Shown here one piece after another: positions 43,000 to 52,268 of a DNA stretch of 64,000 nt. A program made the translations under genes and the position numbers. Each line of letters begins with the position of its first letter. The stretch's first letter is position 1. The notes under the pieces are model-generated. The model was not told where the DNA came from. It made no database searches and worked only from the letters and a program-made list of their open reading frames with translations. The stretch spans positions 1-64,000 of the forward strand of contig NZ_JACFXV010000029.1 in assembly GCF_014050225.1 (NCBI RefSeq). The letters are read 5' to 3'. The stretch is from Stappia albiluteola. Its GTDB lineage: Bacteria > Pseudomonadota > Alphaproteobacteria > Rhizobiales > Stappiaceae.

Positions 43000-44052
43000 A
43001 TGGCCGAGGCAAATCAGGTTTCGACCCAACTGATGGTCAGCGACGCCGGCATGGACCGTACGCTCGCCGGCGCCGAGCGTGCCGCCGTGCTGCTGCTTGC
43101 TCTTGGTGAAAAGCACGGCCGCAGGATCTGGGAGCAGCTCGACGAAATCGAGGTGCGTGAGATCTCGGCTGCAATGTCCCAGATCGGCCCTGTAACACCC
43201 GGCATGCTGGAAAGGCTCTTCGTCGATTTCGTCAAGAAGCTGTCGACCCATGGTTCGCTTACCGGCAACGTGGATGTGACCGAACGGCTCCTGAACACGT
43301 TCCTGCCCATGGACCGCGTCGCGATCATCATGGAGGAAATCCGCGGTCCTGCCGGCCGCAACATGTGGGAGAAGCTCTCCAACGTTCAGGAGAACGTCCT
43401 CGCGAACTACCTGAAGAACGAATATCCGCAGACCGTCGCCGTCGTCCTGTCGAAGATCAAGGCGGACCATGCCGCCCGCGTCCTCTCCATCCTGCCGGAA
43501 GACCTCGCGCTCGAAGTCGTCAACCGCATGCTGAAGATGGAGGCGATCCAGAAGGAAGTGTTGGAGAAGGTCGAACAGACGCTGCGCGTCGAGTTCATGT
43601 CGAACCTGACGAATACCAGCCGGCGCGACAGCCACGAAATGATGGCCGATATCTTCAATAACTTCGACCGCCAGACGGAAGCCCGGTTCATCGCGGCCCT
43701 GGAAGAGGAGAACCGGGATTCCGCCGAGCGCATCAAGACTCTCATGTTCACCTTCGACGACCTGATGAAGCTCGATGCCGCGAGCTGCCAGACGCTGCTG
43801 CGCAACGTCGAGAAGGACCGCCTGGCGATCGCGCTGAAGGGCGCGACCGACGCGGTGCGCGATTTCTTCTTCTCGAACATGTCTGCGCGTGCCGCGAAAC
43901 TGATGCGGGACGACATGGAAGCACTGGGGCCGATCCGGCTGCGTGACGTCGACGAAGCCCAGGCCGGAATGGTCGCCACGGCCAAGGACCTCGCGGCCAA
44001 GGGCGAGATCATGCTCTCCAAGAGCAAGGGCGACGACGAGCTTATCTACTGA
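43000..44052 (+). CDS. fliG: Flagellar motor switch protein FliG
   Basis: 350 residues, one base after the fliF stop. N-domain [37 protein letters not shown], middle domain with [28 protein letters not shown], and C-domain with charged motor residues ([38 protein letters not shown]). It links the MS ring to FliM/FliN and generates torque. Confidence 0.96.
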   Translation: MAEANQVSTQLMVSDAGMDRTLAGAERAAVLLLALGEKHGRRIWEQLDEIEVREISAAMSQIGPVTPGMLERLFVDFVKKLSTHGSLTGNVDVTERLLNTFLPMDRVAIIMEEIRGPAGRNMWEKLSNVQENVLANYLKNEYPQTVAVVLSKIKADHAARVLSILPEDLALEVVNRMLKMEAIQKEVLEKVEQTLRVEFMSNLTNTSRRDSHEMMADIFNNFDRQTEARFIAALEEENRDSAERIKTLMFTFDDLMKLDAASCQTLLRNVEKDRLAIALKGATDAVRDFFFSNMSARAAKLMRDDMEALGPIRLRDVDEAQAGMVATAKDLAAKGEIMLSKSKGDDELIY

Positions 44053-44069
44053 GGCCGGCGGGCAGCGCA

Positions 44070-44765
44070 ATGATGAACGATGTGACGGATTTCAAGATGA
44101 GGCCTTCCCGCTTCCTGTTCGACACCGATTTCACGCCCGGTGCCGCGGAGCGCGAAGATGCGCCGCCGCCTGTGCCGGAAATCCCGATGATGCCGGTGGC
44201 GGAGCACGAGGCTCGTCTGGCGGCGGCGGAAAAGCAGGCTTTCGAGAAGGGGCGCGCCGCTGGCCGCACTGAAGGATCGCAATCCGCCGAGACAAAGCTG
44301 AGTTCGGAAGTGGGGAGGCTGGCTTCGGAGGTTGCGGGCCTGCTGGGCGAACTCGATACGCATGGCCAGCGCCGGGAGAAGGATGCGATCGCTCTGGCGT
44401 TTCTCGTCGCCCGCCGGCTTTCCGCCCATCTGATCGCAAGGGAACCGCTTGGCGAGATGGTCGCCCTCATTGCCGAGTGCATGGGGCCGCTGCGCAAGGC
44501 ACCGCACCTCGTCATCCGGGTCAGGGAAGGGGACGTCGAAGCGCTCAGGGAACGCCTGGAACCAATTACCCATGAGAAGGGATTCGAGGGCCGCCTCGTG
44601 ATCCTGGGGGAGCCGGATATCGAGCGCGGCGATTGCCGGATCGAATGGGCGGACGGCGGCATCGTCCGCGACCGCAAGGAAATCGAGCGCCAGATCGACC
44701 AGGCCGCCCGACGCTATCTTGGCTCCCGCCGCCAGGCCGAGGCGGAAACGCCGAATGAGGAGTGA
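44070..44765 (+). CDS. fliH: Flagellar assembly protein FliH (FlbE-like)
   Basis: 231 residues. Pro-rich N-terminus, EHEARLAAAEKQAFEKGRAAGRTEGSQSAE (the FliH/YscL Gly-x3 and coiled-coil region), and a C-terminal domain with LVARRLSAHLIAREPLGEMVALIAECM and RLVILGEPDIERGDCRIEWADGGIVRD. It regulates the FliI export ATPase. In Caulobacter the gene in this position is flbE. Two ATGs stand in tandem at 44070 and 44073. Confidence 0.88.
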   Translation: MMNDVTDFKMRPSRFLFDTDFTPGAAEREDAPPPVPEIPMMPVAEHEARLAAAEKQAFEKGRAAGRTEGSQSAETKLSSEVGRLASEVAGLLGELDTHGQRREKDAIALAFLVARRLSAHLIAREPLGEMVALIAECMGPLRKAPHLVIRVREGDVEALRERLEPITHEKGFEGRLVILGEPDIERGDCRIEWADGGIVRDRKEIERQIDQAARRYLGSRRQAEAETPNEE

Positions 44766-44773
44766 GACCGACC

Positions 44774-45121
44774 ATGGCTGACCAGAAGAACCTGGAAAAC
44801 AACATTCCTCTCGATGAGCTGGACGCGATGACCGCGCAGGGCGCTCGCGAGGAAGACGATCATTCCGTTGCCCGCGCCGCTGCCGACCTGGAGGCCGTCT
44901 TCGACGTGCCGGTCCAGATCTCGGCCGTCCTCGGCCATTCGCGGATGCATGTAAGCGAGTTGCTTCGCCTGTCCACCGGGACAGTGCTGGAGCTCGACCG
45001 CAAGGTCGGCGAAGCGATCGATATCTACGTCAATGACAGGCTCGTGGCGCGCGGCGAAGTCGTCCTCGTGGAGGACAAGCTTGGCGTGACCATGACGGAA
45101 ATCATCAAGTCCGATCGCTGA
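44774..45121 (+). CDS. fliN: Flagellar motor switch protein FliN
   Basis: 115 residues from the ATG at 44774. The SpoA domain is clear: LEAVFDVPVQISAVLGHSRMHVSELLRLSTGTVLELDRKVGEAIDIYVNDRLVARGEVVLVEDKLGVTMTEII. It forms the cytoplasmic C-ring with FliG and FliM. The acidic N-terminal extension is short. Confidence 0.95.
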   Translation: MADQKNLENNIPLDELDAMTAQGAREEDDHSVARAAADLEAVFDVPVQISAVLGHSRMHVSELLRLSTGTVLELDRKVGEAIDIYVNDRLVARGEVVLVEDKLGVTMTEIIKSDR

Positions 45122-45144
45122 TCGGGCCGCATTGGAGATTGCTC

Positions 45145-46506
45145 ATGCGACTGCTTATCGTCGGAACGCTTGGCGGACAGCTCATCGCAGCCTCGAAAAT
45201 CGCCATGGATCGCGGCGCGACCGTCACCCACGCGACGACCATAGAAGAGGCGCTGAAGGTGTTGCGGGCCGGGCGGGGCGCCGATCTCCTGATGATCGAT
45301 GTCAGTCTGGCCATTGCAGACCTGGTGGAGCGGCTGCAGGTCGAACGCATCCATCTGCCGATCGTCGCCTGCGGCACCAAGACTGACGCGACGGCCGCCG
45401 TGAACGCGATCAGGGCCGGCGCGAAGGAATATATCCCGCTGCCGCCGGACCCGGAACTGATTGCCGCGGTCCTGGCTGCCGTTGCCCAGGAACGCAGCGC
45501 GATCATCTACCGGGATGACGCGATGGCCGCCGTGGTTCGTCTGGCGGAGCAGGTCGCTCCTTCCGACGCCTCGATCCTGATCACCGGCGAATCCGGATCG
45601 GGCAAGGAGGTTATTGCGCGCCATGTCCATGCTCGCTCGTCGCGAGCTTCGAAGCCCTTCATCTCGATCAATTGCGCGGCGATCCCCGAGCAGCTTCTGG
45701 AGTCCGAACTCTTCGGGCATGAGAAGGGGGCGTTCACCGGCGCGATCGCGCGGCGGATCGGCAAGTTCGAGGAAGCCGACGGCGGCACGCTGCTGCTCGA
45801 CGAAATCTCGGAAATGGATATCCGCCTGCAGGCAAAGCTGCTGCGCGCCATCCAGGAGCGGGTGATCGACCGCGTCGGCGGCACGCGTCCGGTTCCGGTC
45901 AATATCCGCATCATCGCGACGTCCAACCGGGATCTAGCCGAAGCGGTGCGAAACCATACCTTCCGCGAAGATCTGCTCTACCGCCTCAATGTGGTGAACC
46001 TGAAGCTCCCGCCGCTGCGCCAGCGGCCGGCGGATATCCTGGAGCTCGCCAACCATTTCGCGGAACGCTACGCGCAGGTGAACGGCCTGCCGGCTCGCCC
46101 GATCGGCCAGGATGCGCGCCACGCCCTGCTCGCCAATCCCTGGCCCGGCAACGTGCGCGAACTGGAAAACACGATGCATCGCGCCGTTCTGCTGGCGACA
46201 GGCGACGAAATCGCCGTCGAGGCGATCCTGATGCCGGATGGCAGCCCGATGTCGGGCCGCCAGGAGCCGGCCGCGCGGGCGGCGGCGACCGCGGAAGCGG
46301 TCAGCCGGGCGCTGGTCGGGCGCACGGTTGCCGATGTCGAGCGCGAGCTGATCCTCGATACGCTGGACCATTGTCTGGGCAATCGCACCCACGCGGCGAA
46401 GATCCTAGGCATCTCGATCCGGACCCTGCGCAACAAGCTCAACCAGTATGTCGACGAAGGCGTGCCCGTGCCGGCGCCGGGCGAGGCCCGCGCAGTCGGT
46501 TTCTGA
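45145..46506 (+). CDS. flbD: FlbD-like sigma54 flagellar activator
   Basis: 453 residues from the ATG at 45145 (GGAGA site). The receiver domain is degenerate: the usual acidic pair near residues 8-9 is Gly/Thr (LLIVGTLGG) and the switch Lys is lost (EYIPLPPD), though D52 remains in LLMIDVSLA. AAA+ domain with Walker A GESGSGKE (148-155), GAFTGA (195-200), and C-terminal FIS helix-turn-helix (THAAKILGISIRTLRNKL). FlbD of Caulobacter activates late flagellar promoters and represses fliF. A likely target is the sigma54 site before fliK. Confidence 0.88.
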   Translation: MRLLIVGTLGGQLIAASKIAMDRGATVTHATTIEEALKVLRAGRGADLLMIDVSLAIADLVERLQVERIHLPIVACGTKTDATAAVNAIRAGAKEYIPLPPDPELIAAVLAAVAQERSAIIYRDDAMAAVVRLAEQVAPSDASILITGESGSGKEVIARHVHARSSRASKPFISINCAAIPEQLLESELFGHEKGAFTGAIARRIGKFEEADGGTLLLDEISEMDIRLQAKLLRAIQERVIDRVGGTRPVPVNIRIIATSNRDLAEAVRNHTFREDLLYRLNVVNLKLPPLRQRPADILELANHFAERYAQVNGLPARPIGQDARHALLANPWPGNVRELENTMHRAVLLATGDEIAVEAILMPDGSPMSGRQEPAARAAATAEAVSRALVGRTVADVERELILDTLDHCLGNRTHAAKILGISIRTLRNKLNQYVDEGVPVPAPGEARAVGF

Positions 46507-46550
46507 ACAGCTTCGGCATCATACGGATTTCAGGGTAGCGGGCGATTTCG

Positions 46551-48719
46551 ATGACTGATGTACCGGTTGCAAGTGACACTCCATCGAACGTGAAGAAGGT
46601 GGAAGCCGGTGCCGTGCGCACCGGCTCTCCGGCATTCGCCCTGCCCAGCATTTCGGAGCTCTGGGGCACCATCCGCAACGGCGATCTCGGCCTCGCCTTC
46701 GGTGTGATGGTGATCCTGGTCCTGCTGATCCTGCCCATGCCGGCGGTGATGCTGGACATGTTCCTGGCCATCTCGATCGTTTTCTCCGTCCTCATCCTGA
46801 TGACGGGTCTTTTCATCCAGCAACCGCTGGAATTCTCCTCGTTTCCCACGGTGCTTCTCATCGCCACGATGTTGCGGCTGGCCCTTAACCTTGCCTCGAC
46901 GCGGCTGATCCTGGCCAACGGCCACGAAGGAACCTCGGCAGCCGGCCATGTCATCGAAGCCTTCGGAAGCTTCGTCATGGGCGGCAATTTCGTCATCGGC
47001 ATCATCGTTTTCGCGATCCTGGTGATCGTGAACTTCGTGGTCATCACCAAGGGCTCGGGCCGTATCGCGGAAGTCGCCGCGCGTTTCACCCTGGACGCCA
47101 TGCCCGGCAAGCAGATGGCGATCGACGCGGACCTTTCCGCGGGCCTCATCGATGAACAGGACGCCCGTCAACGCCGCAAGAACCTTGAAGACGAAAGCGC
47201 ATTCTTCGGCGCCATGGACGGTGCCTCCAAGTTCGTGCGCGGCGACGCCATTGCCGGTCTGCTCATCACCTTTATCAACATCATTGCCGGCATCATCATC
47301 GGCGTCGCGCAGAAGGAACTTTCCTTCGGAGACGCCGCGCAGACCTATACGCTTCTGACAATCGGCGACGGTCTTGTCTCGCAGATCCCGGCGCTGATCG
47401 TTTCGACTGCCGCCGGCATCCTCGTTTCCAAGGCGGGTGTGCGCGGCGCCGCCGACAAGGCCCTTGCGAGCCAGTTCACGGGCTATCCCAAGGCGCTTGG
47501 CATGTCGTCCTTCGTGATGGTGGTGCTGGCAATGCTGCCGGGCATCCCCGTCGTGCCGTTCCTCGGCATCGCCGGCCTTGCCGGTTGGCTCGCCCTTCGT
47601 TCGGGCAGGCAACTAAAAGAACAGGAAGTCGAGAAGGAGGTTGCCAAGCAGATTGCCGAGCAGCCGGCCGCGCCCGCCGAGCCGCCGATCTCCGACGCAC
47701 TCAGGATGGACGAGTTGCGCATCGAGCTTGGCTATGCCCTGCTGCCGATGATCAACGGCAATGGCCCCGAAAGCGATCAGTTGACCGAGCAGATCAAGGC
47801 GCTGCGCCGCCAGATCGCAGGCGACATGGGCGTCGTCATGCCGCCGGTCCGCATTCTCGACAACATCCAGCTCGGGGCGAACGACTACATGATCAAGGTG
47901 AAGGAGGTCGAGGCCGGCCGCGGCCAGATCTTCCCGCGCCACTACATGGTCATGGACCCGCAGGGCGGACAGGTAAAGCTGCCGGGAACCCACACCACGG
48001 AGCCAACATTCGGCCTGCCGGCGACCTGGGTGGAAGGCCAGTATCGGGAAGACGCGGCGCTGCGCGGCTATACGGTGGTCGATCCGGCGACCGTGCTCGC
48101 CACTCACCTGACGGAGACGATCCGCACCAATATCGCGGAACTGTTGAGTTACGCCGATGTGCAGAAACTGCTGAAGGAACTGCCGGCCGAGCAGGGCAAG
48201 CTCGTGGAGGATATCGTACCCTCGCAGATCACCATTTCCGGTATCCAGCGCGTGCTGCAGGCGATCCTCAACGAGCGCATCTCGATCCGCGATCTCGGCA
48301 CGATCCTGGAAGGCATTGCGGAGGCCAGCGGCTTCTCGCGCAACCCCGCAACCATAGCCGAACATGTGCGTACCCGCCTCGCTCGCCAGATCTGTGCGGC
48401 GAACCTGGCGCCCGGCGGCTATCTACCCCTCGTTTCCCTGTCGCCGCAATGGGAGCAGGCGTTCCTTGAGTCCATTGTCGGCGACGGTGAGGACCGTCAC
48501 CTGGCGATGGCGCCTTCGCGACTGCAGGAATTCGTCAAGGGCGTGAAGGATGCCTTCGAGGCGGCAGCGCAGGCGGGCGAGGTGCCGGTGCTTCTGACGT
48601 CCGCCCAGACACGGCCGTTCGTTCGATCGATCGTGGAGCGATTCCGAGCGCACACCACCGTCATGAGCCAGGCGGAAATTCACTCGAAGGTGCGGTTGAA
48701 AACAGTGGGCAGCGTTTGA
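46551..48719 (+). CDS. flhA: Flagellar export-gate protein FlhA
   Basis: 722 residues. Eight membrane helices in the first 340 residues, including the FHIPEP-region equivalent GSGRIAEVAARFTLDAMPGKQMAIDADLSAGLIDEQDARQRR and GDAIAGLLITFINIIAGIIIGV; then the cytoplasmic ring domain (about 370-722). Nonameric ring of the type III export gate. Last gene of the fliF operon. Confidence 0.96.
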   Translation: MTDVPVASDTPSNVKKVEAGAVRTGSPAFALPSISELWGTIRNGDLGLAFGVMVILVLLILPMPAVMLDMFLAISIVFSVLILMTGLFIQQPLEFSSFPTVLLIATMLRLALNLASTRLILANGHEGTSAAGHVIEAFGSFVMGGNFVIGIIVFAILVIVNFVVITKGSGRIAEVAARFTLDAMPGKQMAIDADLSAGLIDEQDARQRRKNLEDESAFFGAMDGASKFVRGDAIAGLLITFINIIAGIIIGVAQKELSFGDAAQTYTLLTIGDGLVSQIPALIVSTAAGILVSKAGVRGAADKALASQFTGYPKALGMSSFVMVVLAMLPGIPVVPFLGIAGLAGWLALRSGRQLKEQEVEKEVAKQIAEQPAAPAEPPISDALRMDELRIELGYALLPMINGNGPESDQLTEQIKALRRQIAGDMGVVMPPVRILDNIQLGANDYMIKVKEVEAGRGQIFPRHYMVMDPQGGQVKLPGTHTTEPTFGLPATWVEGQYREDAALRGYTVVDPATVLATHLTETIRTNIAELLSYADVQKLLKELPAEQGKLVEDIVPSQITISGIQRVLQAILNERISIRDLGTILEGIAEASGFSRNPATIAEHVRTRLARQICAANLAPGGYLPLVSLSPQWEQAFLESIVGDGEDRHLAMAPSRLQEFVKGVKDAFEAAAQAGEVPVLLTSAQTRPFVRSIVERFRAHTTVMSQAEIHSKVRLKTVGSV

Positions 48720-48737
48720 AGTAGGCATTTTGCCCAA

Positions 48738-49028
48738 TCAAATGGATATGTCGAGGGATGTCCGAGCCTTCTTGAAACGAGCCTCGGCCTCCGCCTTAAT
48801 ACGGGCGATTATACGATTGTAGAGGATCGAGTTCTGCCCATCATTGAGAGCGGCATTGACATTGGTGATACCGCTGGAGAGCACCTGAAGGCGTTGCAGG
48901 CGCTTTTCCGCCTGCTGGCGCTTCAGCCGCCGTTGCTGGAGATCCTGATAGACCGTGGTCTTCTGGCGTGAGGAAGTTGCGTAGAGCTTCCGATAGCCAA
49001 AGCCGGAACTCGAACCGATTGCAGCCAT
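48738..49028 (-). CDS. Small coiled-coil protein next to flhA, unknown
   Basis: 96 residues from the ATG at 49028 (AGGTGG site). Ser/Gly-rich start, then a long charged helix likely to form a coiled coil (YQDLQQRRLKRQQAEKRLQRLQVL), then NAALNDGQNSILYNRIIARIKAEAEARFKKA. No signal peptide, no membrane segment, no recognised family. It is convergent with flhA, ending 18 bases from it. Place and shape suggest a flagellar accessory or chaperone-like protein, but that is only inference. Confidence 0.55.
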   Translation of the reverse strand: MAAIGSSSGFGYRKLYATSSRQKTTVYQDLQQRRLKRQQAEKRLQRLQVLSSGITNVNAALNDGQNSILYNRIIARIKAEAEARFKKARTSLDISI

Positions 49029-49243
49029 GTGCCACCTGATTTGACGTTGGGTGAAGTATAGCGAGGCGGCCGTTGATGGTTAGTTAATGTCGTTGGTCCG
49101 TTGACGTGACGAAAATTCCCAAATCCCGGGTTGCGGAGGAGCCGGTCGCTTGGCATGAAGCAAGCCTCAAGGAGTCGCGAGACCGGAACACGGTCCAGGC
49201 TTTTTGAAAGGCTGGCCAGTTGATCGGGAGATGCGCCGACGCA

Positions 49244-49888
49244 ATGCAGAACAAGCTTTTTGACCTGAACGGCTATACCGACCTCCCTTCCGGCAAGGTT
49301 GCGACCATCGTGACCTATCTCGAAATGCGGGCAAGGCCGCTTCTCGCAGCCGCCGAGCGCCCTGACCTGAGTCTGGAGCGCGTGACGCAGGCCGATCTTT
49401 CAGATTATCGCCGGCTGTTCCGGGAGATCGGCGAGGACTGGCTCTGGTTCGGTCGCCTCGTTCTGGATGACGAGGAACTATCCCGCCTCCTTGCGGAACC
49501 GACCCGGGAGCTTTATTTGCCCAGGAAGAATGGCAAGGCCGTCGGCATGCTGGAGCTCGATTTTCAGGATCCGCGAAATGTCGAGCTGGCCTATTTCGGG
49601 CTGGTTCCCGATGCGATCGGAGGCGGGGCAGGTCGCTGGCTGATGGCACGAGCACTGGAACTTGTCTGGTCGCGCCCGGCCACGGAACGCTTCTGGGTGC
49701 ACACCTGTACGGCGGACAGTCCTCAGGCGCTGGGCTTTTACCGGAGTGTCGGCTTTGCTCCCTACAAGCGCGCGATCGAAATCGCCGACGATCCGCGCGA
49801 GGCAGGCCTGATGCCCGAAAGTGCCGCGCCGCACCTTCCTTTCATTCCCACGGGTGAAAGACCGGATGAACCGGAAGCTCATTCTTGA
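49244..49888 (+). CDS. GNAT N-acetyltransferase
   Basis: 214 residues from the ATG at 49244 (GGGAG 14 bases upstream). GNAT core: strand VGMLELDFQDPRNVELAYFGLVPDAIGGGAGRWLMARALELVW (motif A acetyl-CoA loop GGGAGR), then HTCTADSPQALGFYRSVGFAPY (motif B). Acceptor unknown. Its end overlaps the YbaK gene by 10 bases tail to tail. Confidence 0.82.
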   Translation: MQNKLFDLNGYTDLPSGKVATIVTYLEMRARPLLAAAERPDLSLERVTQADLSDYRRLFREIGEDWLWFGRLVLDDEELSRLLAEPTRELYLPRKNGKAVGMLELDFQDPRNVELAYFGLVPDAIGGGAGRWLMARALELVWSRPATERFWVHTCTADSPQALGFYRSVGFAPYKRAIEIADDPREAGLMPESAAPHLPFIPTGERPDEPEAHS

Positions 49889-50361
49889 AGCTTCAGAGGG
49901 ATGATTTTGGGTGCCGCCGCGTTGATGAGGTCGTCGACACCGATCTGGAAGACGGCATTCGGAGTACCGGCGGCGGCCCAGACTGTATCGTAGGCCTGCA
50001 GGTCTGCATCCAGAAAGACACGCATGTCGCAGTCGTGGCCGAATGGCGGTATTCCCCCTATCGCAAATCCGGTCGTTTCACGTACCCAGCGACCATCCGG
50101 ACGCTCCAGGGCTTCGCCGATCGCAAGGGCAGTGCGGGCTTCGTCGACCCTGTTGGCGCCCGACACCAGCAATAGGTAGGGTCTTGCCGTTTCCCTGCCG
50201 CGGAAAATCAGGGATTTGACGATTTGACCGAGCTCGCATCCGCAGGCGGCCGCCGCTTCCCCGGCAGTTCTTGTGGACGACGGCATCGTGACAGGTGTGA
50301 TCGTGATGCCCGAACGTTGCGCTGCCAGGACGACTCGCTCGATACTTGTGAGAGAAGCCAT
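49879..50361 (-). CDS. YbaK/EbsC-family aminoacyl-tRNA deacylase-like protein
   Basis: 160 residues, full length for the family. Typical blocks: RTAGEAAAACGCELGQIVKSLIFRG, YLLLVSGANRVDEARTALAIGEALERPDGRWVRETTGFAIGGIPPFGHD, RVFLDADLQAYDTVWAAAGTPNAVFQI. Members clear mischarged tRNAs such as Cys-tRNA-Pro. The conserved Lys in the active region (QIVKSL) is present. Confidence 0.88.
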   Translation of the reverse strand: MASLTSIERVVLAAQRSGITITPVTMPSSTRTAGEAAAACGCELGQIVKSLIFRGRETARPYLLLVSGANRVDEARTALAIGEALERPDGRWVRETTGFAIGGIPPFGHDCDMRVFLDADLQAYDTVWAAAGTPNAVFQIGVDDLINAAAPKIIPLKLQE

Positions 50362-50470
50362 TGCAATGCCTCAATTCGTGTTAACCATGAAACCATCTTT
50401 GTTCGTGGATGGACTCTTGTGAATGGTGAGGCAAGGTTTCGCAACGCGATCCCTGTGGTAAGCATTAAAT

Positions 50471-50486
50471 TTAAGAAACTGTTTAC
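50471..50486 (+). promoter_or_regulatory. CtrA-type motif before the tail-anchored protein gene
   Basis: TTAA-GAAACTG-TTTAC, the same form as the second fliF motif (TTAA-CACCTTG-TTTAC). It ends 32 bases before the ATG at 50519, so it could overlap the transcription start region. Confidence 0.45.
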
Positions 50487-50518
50487 CTGAATCGGCCCGA
50501 GACAGCCCGAGGACCGGA

Positions 50519-51139
50519 ATGACCAAATCGCGCGACAATGTTGTCCCTCACGCAAAGGTTCGCAGCCTGCGGGAAGCCATCCGCAAGGTACGCATGGCCG
50601 AGGTGGAAAGGACGGATGTGGTCGTCGAACTGCAGGAATCCGAAAGGGCGCGGCTTGAGCTCCTGGCCGAGGAACTGCAGGACGTCTTCCAGGAAGTGCC
50701 GGAAGACGATGATCAGTTTTCCTTCCAGATCGTTCCCGGCACCACGCCGCGCCTGTGGATCGATATCACGAGCCATGTGGTGATGGGGCGCGACAAGCGC
50801 ATCTATCGGTTCGTCAAGGATACGCGGCTCGGCCGGACGGTGATCCTCGAGACGCCTGAGATCGACGACATGGCCGATTGTATCACGGAGTATATCGCCG
50901 AGCGTGTGCTCGAGCGCGAGAGGGTCGTGGAAGGCGACTGGCTCAGCAAGCGACTGAAATCCAAGCCGGAAGAAGCGCCCGCAACACACGCCAAGGCGGC
51001 GCCGCAGGCCGCAGACGGCCAGCTTCCGGTGCCGAACGTTCGTGGTATGTGGGGACCGTTTGCCGCGTTTGCCATCGGTCTGCTCGTAGGCATTGTCGGC
51101 CTCGTCGGATTTGCCTGGTTCGCAAACCCCATCAATTAA
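50519..51139 (+). CDS. Tail-anchored conserved hypothetical protein
   Basis: 206 residues (GAGGACCGGA before the ATG). The soluble part (about 1-150) has LREAIRKVRMAEVERTDVVVELQESERARLELLAEELQDVFQEVP, then strands PRLWIDITSHVVMGRDKRIYRFVKDTRLGRTVILE, and an Ala/Lys/Glu/Pro-rich linker. A single helix close to the C-terminus (about 180-202, GPFAAFAIGLLVGIVGLVGFAWFA) would anchor it in the inner membrane facing the cytoplasm. Function unknown. The CtrA motif upstream hints at cell-cycle control. Confidence 0.7.
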   Translation: MTKSRDNVVPHAKVRSLREAIRKVRMAEVERTDVVVELQESERARLELLAEELQDVFQEVPEDDDQFSFQIVPGTTPRLWIDITSHVVMGRDKRIYRFVKDTRLGRTVILETPEIDDMADCITEYIAERVLERERVVEGDWLSKRLKSKPEEAPATHAKAAPQAADGQLPVPNVRGMWGPFAAFAIGLLVGIVGLVGFAWFANPIN

Positions 51140-52046
51140 TACCGGCGCGACCGTTCGGGATCGGTATATCTCTTTCCGCAAGACGGATCACGCCGCCGGA
51201 CCTGTCCCTGAAGCCGCGTTCCTCCATCTGGCACCGCCAGCCGTTCCCTGTCTCTGAAATCCGGAAAAGATTGTAACGGGACGACGGTCGCTTGCCTCCC
51301 GGCGCATTGGATGCCGACGGCACGCAGATTACGGGTACATCGCCTGACGGCCCTTCTATCGAAGCCTGCGTCGCAAGATGCGTATGCCCGTGCAGGACGA
51401 GTTCGCAGCCGGAAAGCTTGACGGCCGCTCTCAGCCTCGACGCGTCAGTCAGCCGCTTGACCCAACTCGTGGCCTTGCGTCCCGGCGGGTGGTGGATGAG
51501 CAGGATCCGGAACAGCCCCTCGTCGCGGAGGCCGGCCAGAGCATCTATGAGGCGTTTGGTCTGTCTGGAGCCGACCCGTCCGGTCGCGAACCATGGGCCG
51601 CTGGCACGCGCCGTCGATACGCCGATAAAGGCGACGGGGCCGCGCCGCCGCACATACGGAAAGGCGGTTCCCTCTTCTGCGTCTCCCCGCATATAGGCGG
51701 TCCAGGCGTCGGTCGCACGGCGAATGGCGCCGGGAACATAGGCATCGTGATTGCCGGGAACAACGGATACGGTATCGGCTCCTCCGAGCGTGGAGAGCCA
51801 TGTTTGCGCAGCGGCTATTTCCCGATCCAGCGCGATGTTCACCAAGTCGCCCGTGACGGCGATGTGGTCGGGTCTTTGATCGTGGATATCTGCGATCAGC
51901 GTTGCCAGATAGTCGCCGCCCATCGACCTGGCGCGGTTACGCCGCCAGTTGACGTACCCGATCACGCGCTTTGAAAGAAGTTCGCGAAAGCGTGGGTCGG
52001 GCAACGGTCCGAGATGGGGGTCGGAAAGATGGGCCAGGGTAAACAT
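51132..52046 (-). CDS. Metallophosphoesterase (calcineurin-like)
   Basis: 304 residues. Metal-binding motifs in order: LSDPHLG (D9/H11), VTGDLVN, PGNHDAY, IHHPPG and HGHTHLA, all five of the class. Cyclic-nucleotide phosphodiesterases or phospholipid-type phosphatases of this group are common; substrate unknown. Its end overlaps the preceding gene by 8 bases tail to tail. No signal peptide. Confidence 0.88.
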   Translation of the reverse strand: MFTLAHLSDPHLGPLPDPRFRELLSKRVIGYVNWRRNRARSMGGDYLATLIADIHDQRPDHIAVTGDLVNIALDREIAAAQTWLSTLGGADTVSVVPGNHDAYVPGAIRRATDAWTAYMRGDAEEGTAFPYVRRRGPVAFIGVSTARASGPWFATGRVGSRQTKRLIDALAGLRDEGLFRILLIHHPPGRKATSWVKRLTDASRLRAAVKLSGCELVLHGHTHLATQASIEGPSGDVPVICVPSASNAPGGKRPSSRYNLFRISETGNGWRCQMEERGFRDRSGGVIRLAERDIPIPNGRAGIN

Positions 52047-52154
52047 TGCCGGCCCATCTTTGGCGTCAGCCTCGCAAGGTCAAGGGGAAAGTCGCACGTA
52101 TCACCGTTTGCCGGCGAGCATGGCGCCTGTCCCGCATGCGAAGGCGGGCGTCAA

Positions 52155-52268
52155 TCAGTTATTGGTGAAGGTGCTCAGCGCAGCCGCAACGCGCGGATTG
52201 GAAAGGTCCACCGCCGGCTTCCACTGGAAACGGCGCTTGCGACGGGAAGAAAATAGAAAAGCGAACAT
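52155..52268 (-). CDS. Candidate 37-residue microprotein
   Basis: A short reading frame on the minus strand with a textbook ribosome site (TAGGAGG, 5 bases before the ATG at 52268). It encodes MFAFLFSSRRKRRFQWKPAV and ends ...DLSNPRVAAALSTFTNN: a short hydrophobic start, a basic patch, and a neutral C-terminus. The ribosome site lies in the loop of a small hairpin (52269-52288, ggaagc/gcttcc). Diverges from the Nudix gene at 52543. No family recognised; real expression is likely but not proven. Confidence 0.55.
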   Translation of the reverse strand: MFAFLFSSRRKRRFQWKPAVDLSNPRVAAALSTFTNN

